Shown piece after piece: positions 55,423 through 64,000 of a stretch of DNA of 64,000 nt (position 1 is the first letter of the stretch; every line of letters begins with the position of its first letter). Under the pieces are notes generated by a model. The model had not been told where the DNA came from and searched no databases. It worked only from the letters and a program-made list of their open reading frames with translations. The stretch spans positions 164,334,352 through 164,398,351 of the forward strand of contig NC_080571.1 of NCBI RefSeq assembly GCF_030247185.1, written 5' to 3'. A program made the position numbers and the translations under genes. The stretch comes from Malaya genurostris (taxonomy: Eukaryota > Arthropoda > Insecta > Diptera > Culicidae).

Positions 55423-55425
55423 TAA

Positions 55426-55777
55426 TGTAGCATCATCTGAACGCTGTCTATCACCGCGCGCCAACGCTACAAGCAACAAGCACGCGGTAGTTTTTATTGT
55501 CAGAAAGACAATCCGCAATCGCTTCACAAAACGTACTTCTTTTGCTTTTGTGTCTCTACGATTGTTTCTGCTGATCTCTGCAGAAAAGTTTAGCTCACGC
55601 AAAACGAATTATATTGAATTAAAAACAATAACCCTTTATAACATTATTCCTATAGTTTCTAAGCGCCACATGATAAGGCACCTTCTGAAGTTGTATAAAT
55701 ACCCCCAGTTGTTAAGAATAAATTTCAGTCTTAAACCAAACCTGAAGATAACTCATTTCTGCCGTAAACCGGCCAAA
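55426..55777 (+). repeat. CsRn1-type 3' LTR
   Basis: TGTAGCATCATCTGAACGCT to GGCCAAA, with TATAAA at 55694-55699 and AATAAA at 55717-55722. Confidence 0.94.
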
Positions 55778-58017
<2,240 letters not shown>

Positions 58018-59209
58018 TTTGTCGTGAATACGACTTACTTTACTATGGGGTGCCTTTTGAAAATTTACCCTTTGAGAGAGTGATAAGTTTTTGATAGTGA
58101 ATATCTCTTGTTGTATCTAACGAATCAACATAATTTTTGCTACACGCCATCGGAAATATGATCACAATTTTATGATAAAATTATCAGTTGTGTGACATAT
58201 TCTCAAAAAATTCAAAATTAAACTTTTCTGAAATGTTTGGTATAAACGAGTATCAAAGAAGATAATTCATAAGGCGCGTTTGCCTTTCTCGTATTTTCAA
58301 AGCTCATAGCTCAGTGATCTGTGAAAGGATTTATATAATCTAACTACCAATTGAATAGATTTTTTTCAACTTAAACGTGTATAGCAAAAGCATTGAAGTA
58401 TTTCAATAGTACACTATTGAAAAACCTGTCTCATTTGACCCATGTCAACACCCGCCAATCAGAACGCGTTCTGAGGAACAGAACAAAATATCTGCTGCTG
58501 TACAACAAATCGTTCGAGGAAAATGCTCCGAACAGTGTTTAATATCGTAGTTAGTTCCACATTTTGGTCCTTCTGAAAGGCAGGAATGAATCCCGTACAG
58601 CACCCTGATAGATTATTTCAATGAAATGCAAATCCGAAAGGAAATAATCGACATTAAAATTCTATATGCGGCTATTTTTATAGTCGTTAGGACCGCCCAT
58701 TAGTGAAAAAGCTACAAACGAAACCACATAAAAAGAAACCTCTTAACAAAAATTGAATCAGTTTGGATTCTATCGCCACTGCGAGCAGATGTGTTTTGTG
58801 TCGTCTGCATAGCTAGTTTCGCTTTCGACAAGAGCGATTACGTCACAGCTGCCAGTCATTAGCATTGGTGAAAAAACAACGATGAAAAGCATTACACAAA
58901 ATCAGCCGTTCTAATGGCTCTAAAAGTTTTCTGAAGAGGTATTAGGATTTGATGTTCGCAAATCGAAGGTAAATATCCTCAGTTTAGTGCAAATCTAGAA
59001 CAGTTTGGTTAAATTGGTGCACTTTTTGCTGTGTGAAATTCACAGTAATCGAGATCAAGTGAAGCCTTCTTTGTTTTTGCGAAAAATGTGAAAAAGGTAA
59101 ATGCTTGCATAATTCATACAATTGTTCAACTAATTGATATTCGGAAGTGTTAAGGAACATGTCAGTTGTTTTCGTATTCACGACATCCAGTTATGTCTCT
59201 GACATTACC
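58018..59209 (+). mobile_element. Y repeat, copy 3 (complete, 1.2 kb)
   Basis: Simplest Y copy: the start (TTGTCGTGAATACGACTTAC), the left 0.5 kb, one internal segment and the end (gtattcacgacatccag, then tgtctctgacattacca). It defines the ends of the copy at 29596-35698. No coding capacity. Confidence 0.78.
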
Positions 59210-60336
59210 ACTCACTTTTTCATTCCGGGGTCGCGATCCCCTTGTCCACACACACTTGATCACTCATACTAAGATCATTGCATAAATGCATACATCATAT
59301 AGAAATTATTTGCTGGCCAGCGTCGTTTTGATAATCTGTTCGCTTGTGTCTTATCATATAGAAATTATTTGCTGGCCAGCGTCGTTTTGATAATCTGTTC
59401 GCTTGTGTCTTATCCTTTTCTTGTCGTATCCGTCATATCTCATCCTTATTTTCTTTTTAGTTCGAAGTATTCTTTTAGTGTATTTTCAGTGTTAGTGTTA
59501 TTGAATGATAAACCATCTTATTTCACCATAGAAATTCTCCTTTTTATAACATTTTTATAACCCCCATGTACTCTTCTTTTTTCTTAAACGCATTGTAACT
59601 TTTCCCAAGTTCATTTTAATTTGTAGCATTATAGCTTCCTCCCAAGAACACATTTTTCTCACCTCTATAATTTTCCTCTTCAATTTAACATTTTTTTAAT
59701 ACTTCTGATCAGCTCGATATTGTTGTGTATGACATGATTCCCATGTTTATATTATTTTGATTTTCTCAGGATATTCCCTTTTTGTTACATCAATATAGCT
59801 CGCCCCTGTTTCCGCATTATGGCTTCCCCCAGCGATTCATTTTTTTCATTCCACAATTGTTTTTATTATGTTCGTTTGTGCATTGCCCTTTTACCAGTTG
59901 TAATATCTTTTTCCCTGCATTTATTTCTTTTTCTCGTGTTCGAATTGATTCATTTCGACTTTCATCTTACATATTTCGCTAATGTTTTTCCCTTCTTGGT
60001 ATATTTTTCATGTTTTATCTTATCCATTGTTTTCCTTACACTGTGGTTTTAAGTTTTTCGTTGAATTCTTATGTCAACGTATCATTGTATGATGTTTGCT
60101 GTTAATTTCTGTAATAACTGTATCCTATTTTTCTTTATTTCAATTACTTTCAGGATTTCAATTTCTCCTATATTTCTAATATTATTCCTTTTTATTTAGT
60201 TTTCCGATGAAACTCTTAATACAATATGTTTATTATCGTGTATTACTTTGTAAACATTTGGAATCTTTTATTACTTTTCTAATGTTTCTTGGATAATTTC
60301 TTAATTATCTCAATATTCTGTGCAAGATTCAGTTTC
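59210..60336. other. T-rich region left of gypsy C pol
   Basis: The position downstream of a minus-strand gypsy pol is where an env-like gene or the 3' LTR would lie. I find neither with confidence. Confidence 0.4.
59294..59411. repeat. 59-bp exact tandem duplication
   Basis: 'atcatatagaaattatttgc...' at 59294 is repeated at 59353 without a difference. Confidence 0.96.
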
Positions 60337-63300
60337 TCAATCCGTATACTTTTTCAATCGGTTATTGTGAACCTTTTCTAGTCTATTCCCATTTTTTATA
60401 ATTGTTGTTTGCTCACTAGGGAGAGCGACTACTTCATACGGTCTTTTCCAAAGTGATTGTAACTTTTGTCCTGCGCCTGTGGGATTGGCTTTTACTAGCA
60501 CTAAGTCTCCCCACATTGGTTGTCATTCGTTGGAGGTTTTATCATATAGGGTAAGGGCTCCCTATTTCATCGCATTTGTAAGGACGTCGCCATCAAACCC
60601 CGATTTAGCCACTAAAATCACTGTAACTATTTCATATTACTGCTTCATTTGCCTTGCTCCACGTTGAGAATTGATTCACATTTCTTGAAAATTCAACTAA
60701 TGTTTGTAAAACAGCTAAAAACACTAATGATATTTTCACTACTCTGCTCCTAATTTCATCTCAATGGATTTTTATCCATCCTATCGTTGATCTTTTATTC
60801 ATCCTATAAATTAGCAATGGCGACAGCAATCAAAACAAAATATTCCACTATTACACTCTCACCCGCATACGAATGGCTGCCAGATGGCTGACTAAACGCT
60901 GCCAGCTAAAAACAATATGGCTGGGCAGACATTCTGGTGACCGACTGCATCACCGCTGCCAGATATACAACTCAAACGATACAACCGTACCCACCAGGAT
61001 TTTTCCACATTATTACTATTGGTAAAAAATTTACTCGTTGAATTATCTAATTAATAGGTCAATGGCTTACGGAGATCTAATGAACTATCTTTTAACATCA
61101 TTTTATTAGTGAAAACAGATAGAACATATATAGACTTTCTATGCAAAGTAATACATATTTTCTATGAAAATATCTGGCATCTCTGTGCACAGCCGATGAA
61201 ACACACGCACACTTCACAGCGTTATGTTGGCGTATAGCGGAATGAAACCAGTGCTACTAGATTTGCCACAATGGTTATTTCATTAGTATTTAACAAGTTC
61301 TTTCTGGTAATATTCGAAGCTGAAACAGTTTTATTGAAATATGAATATCAATAATATAATTAAACTAATGTCACGGATACCAAAAACATACTTTTTGATG
61401 ATAATTTGAACAATTTTTGTTTTGTAACATTATGAGATAACTTGGCAACTTTGCGAAACAAAATGAGATGAAAACAAAGCGCAATCAAATGAACGAAGTG
61501 AAAAACTTTCATCTCATATTTTTGAAGACTTTTATTGCGTGTCGGGTAATTTTTGAAGTTTTTAATCGTTAACTAAACAAGTGGCAAGTGAATATAACTA
61601 ATTATGAAGTCATCCAGCATTCAATAGTAGTGTAATTGTGCGAAATAGTGATCATGTTTTGAGACGAATCGATTGGTAGATATTCAGAAACATGACGAAC
61701 TGTAAACTTTGAGACGAAAATGTGTCCTAAATTGAAAAGTGAGTTTATTTTATATGAAAAAAAAAACGATCACCGAAGAATTTAAAACCATTTCTTTCAA
61801 TAGGAAAGTGTAACAATATCTTTTCAAATCATTTTAAAACATTTCACAGTTTGCTTCCGGTAGGTTGTAAAATATTATTCATGCTCAAAATTTATGAGGT
61901 GAAGAGATGAGATGGAAACAGGAGCTCAGATGAAATAGGGACCATTGCCCTAATTCTTTGCGCTTGTGTTTAGACGCAATTAGATTCTCCCGGGCTTGAT
62001 GATGAAGTCGTTTAAATGTAGATCGCATTTCATTGACGTAGTCCTCATAGTAGAGACCATCATTATCGTATTTGTAGACGGAGTTTAGGATGTTCGTCCG
62101 TCTTCCGTATAATAATTCAAACGGTGTATAACCCGTTGAGGAATTTACAGTGGTATTATATTCGAAACTGAAGAATGGGAGTAATTGAACCCATGTTTTC
62201 GGCTTGCTACCTACGAATTGTTTTAAATAGGTTTTCAATTCCCTATTCGATCGTTCCACCAAGTTTGCTTGTGGATGATATGTACTTGTGGTAATTTTTT
62301 TAATTTTTAAAATTTTACATACATTTTTCATAAGAGAACTAACAAAATTGGTTCCATTATCGGTTACTAATTCGACGGGTGTTCCATATCTACAAATATA
62401 ATTATTCACGAAAGTTTGCGCAACCGTGGCACTCTCTTGATTTTCCATCGGTGCTACAATTAAATATCTAGTCAGATCGTCTTGCATCACAAGTCCGTAT
62501 CTGTTCCCCCATTCTGACTCAGGTAATACCACTATGTTCATATACAATTTCTCGAACGATGTCGTGGTAATTCTCATTGGAATTTTGTTCGCTCGACCAA
62601 TTTTGTTTTTCTGGCACGAGCTACATTGTTTAACATAATTTTTAATGTCTTTCCGCATATTAGTCCAATGGGATAGTGGACTCATTCTTTCCAACATTCG
62701 TTTGCTTCCAACATGTCCACCTAGAGGAGCATCGTGGAATTCTTTCAATATAGTTTCGCGGTCTTTTTCTGGCACCCACATCCTATCTTTTTCAGGTGCG
62801 TATAGTGTAAAAATATTATCAAATTTCTCGGCAATAAATCTCAACACATTTGCCTCAGGGGTTTTCTGCATGTTTCGAAAAGAGATAATTTGCATGTTCT
62901 TTGCATTTTTCATGTCTTTAGGGCAGTTAGTGAATGCATCTACTAACCCATCTATTAGAATTCTTGTATCGGTTATTGATCTACTCGAGCCATTTAGAAC
63001 CAATCCCCATATTTTACGATCTGGAATTGAAAATACTCTTCCATTCAGGTAGTCTTTTAAACCGTGTGGTAAGTGTATCAGCTCGGCTAGTTCTTTATAT
63101 GCTGATCTACTGTTTACTATTACGAAAGTACCATCAAAATCACTTTCGTTAGTTTTTTGTTTTGAAAATTTCAGCAGATCAAATTTGATGTCATTGTTAT
63201 TTATGCATATTTCATATTCTTCGAAATATGAGAGTGCTCCCAAATCTTCCTTTTCGTCCCATCCAAAATCGATGTTTTCTGTGCGGATTCCATTCTGTCT

Positions 63301-64000
63301 TTTGTTTATGTTTAAATGACGTAAACCTGCCGGATTCGTATTTCAGTTTTTTTGGGGAAGTTGTTTTATTTTCCGCGTCTTTCCGCTTCGCAAGTTTATT
63401 TTTTTCTGCTTGCTGCTGTTGACGCTTTTGCTGTCTAGTGACTATTGAAATAGGGTGTAAGGACTCGGCCTGTTCGGGCAGTCTGGATAAAAAGTCTGCC
63501 ACAAAATTGTCTTTGCCTTGTTTATAGCGAATGTCCATTTCCAACCCTTGAAGTTTCAGACGTAGACGCGTTAGCGTAGGCGAAGTTTCTTTTAAATGCC
63601 ATATTGAAATTAGCGGTCTATGATCAATGTATACAATAAATCTCTGATTATGAATGAAATGTTTGAAGCGGTTCACTGCCCATACGATGGCTAACAACTC
63701 TTTTTCAATCGTATGGTACTTTATTTCAGCACCTACTAGACCTCTGCTTGCATAAGAAAAAGGGCCTATCGATCGATTTTTCATTGAAAAGTACTGCTCC
63801 AATAGCGTACTCGCTGGCATCTGTCGTGATCACGAACGTATCTTTATAGTTCGGTCTAACTAACAGTGTGTCAGAAGTTAAAAAATTTCGCAATTCCTCA
63901 AAAGATTTTTGACACTCTTCTGTCCAAGTAAACTTAAAATTCTTTCGCAAGAGATCGTTCAAAGGTTTACGTTTCTCTGCGATGTGAGGTATGAATTTTC
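60337..64000 (-). pseudogene. Gypsy C pol: RNase H and integrase, split by X, open at window edge
   Basis: Minus strand from the window edge: RT-RNase H connector (FKFTWTEECQKSFEELRNFL), RNase H (TTDASEYAIGAVLF, EKELLAIVWAVNRFKHF, YIDHRPLI), then integrase with a zinc region (HDAPLGGHVGSKRM, CSSCQKNK) and core. The first catalytic Asp is Asn (YMNIVVLPES, codon on 62536-62538); VTDNGTNF and NLVERSNREL keep the others. Frameshifts lie near 63220 and 63770. At 61950 the integrase is cut by X and resumes at 60548 with GDLVLVKANPTGAGQKL, one TGA (60523-60525), and ends LKKYTD-stop at 60337. Confidence 0.9.
60549..61950 (-). mobile_element. X element, complete copy, 1.4 kb
   Basis: Ends GGGTAAGGGCTCCCTATTTC and, inverted, GGGCAATGGTCCCTATTTC, with TA on both sides (60547-60548 and 61951-61952). 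No transposase seen. Removing X with one TA rejoins the gypsy C integrase in frame, which fixes both ends and the TA target duplication. A TA duplication suits a Tc1/mariner-type helper, but the termini do not let me name a family. Confidence 0.88.

Larger units (their letters stand above)
51388..55777 (+). mobile_element. Ty3/gypsy LTR retrotransposon, CsRn1 clade
   Basis: 351/352-bp LTRs, CTTC on both sides (51384-51387 and 55778-55781), a primer site matching tRNA-Trp, a gag with the unusual CHCC motif, a protease, an RT, RNase H and an integrase. The tRNA-Trp primer and the CHCC gag are the known marks of the CsRn1 clade. LTRs differ at only a few positions (about 99% identical by eye), so insertion is recent, yet pol has at least three frameshifts, one stop, two internal deletions and two changed active-site residues. 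Confidence 0.93.

Noticed and set aside
59369..60052. Hydrophobic plus-strand frames that might be membrane proteins
   Set aside because: The region is T-rich, so any plus-strand frame gives Phe, Leu, Ser and Ile. The frames are short and overlapping.

Overview
The window looks like heterochromatin-like, repeat-dense DNA from a mosquito, most likely a culicine (Aedes-type) genome. This rests on the AT-rich background, the Jockey, I-superfamily, BEL/Pao and Ty3/gypsy retrotransposons, a DD37E Tc1/mariner transposase of the mosquito ITmD37E type, and a repeat family built around 'CTCAGAGATGGCTGAACCGAT' phrases next to (GT)n that I know from culicine genomes. I see no intact host gene, no rRNA or tRNA gene and no CRISPR array. 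Every recognisable coding region is transposon-derived, and almost all are broken.

Layout. 1-2.6 kb: a minus-strand Jockey copy (A) running off the left edge. 2.6-23.1 kb: a mosaic higher-order tandem array with one inverted unit, a stray Jockey 5' end and then 13 forward units. Each unit combines a foldback segment, a conserved spacer, a (GT)n tract, 2-7 copies of a 168-bp monomer and a (TA)n tract. Some units also carry a 241-bp module. 23.1-24.1 kb: diverged relatives of the monomer.

24.2-41.5 kb: remains of one minus-strand Ty3/gypsy element (B) split by later insertions. An I-superfamily element sits in its pol at 25.44 kb. A repeat here called Y, itself holding a Jockey copy (B), sits in its protease region at 29.6-35.7 kb. 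A TA-flanked inverted-repeat element (X) is at 36.27 kb, a TTAA-flanked MITE lies beside X at 37.16 kb, and a 5'-truncated non-LTR fragment lies in its gag at 40.5 kb. 41.6-46.5 kb: a second Y copy followed by a BEL/Pao element with both LTRs but no protease or RT. 47.4-51.4 kb: a diverged repeat, a foldback mariner derivative, a dead DD37E transposase and a segmental duplication. 51.4-55.8 kb: a CsRn1-clade Ty3/gypsy element with near-identical LTRs. 56-60 kb: AT-rich DNA with a third Y copy. 60.3-64 kb: a minus-strand gypsy pol (C) interrupted by a full-length X element and running off the right edge.

The genes do not form a pathway. The value of the window is its insertion history. Three nested insertions can be ordered with confidence because removing the inserted piece rejoins the older reading frame or reveals a target-site duplication. 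The most unusual structures are the modular array and the mariner derivative that carries its own 5' end, inverted, at both termini.
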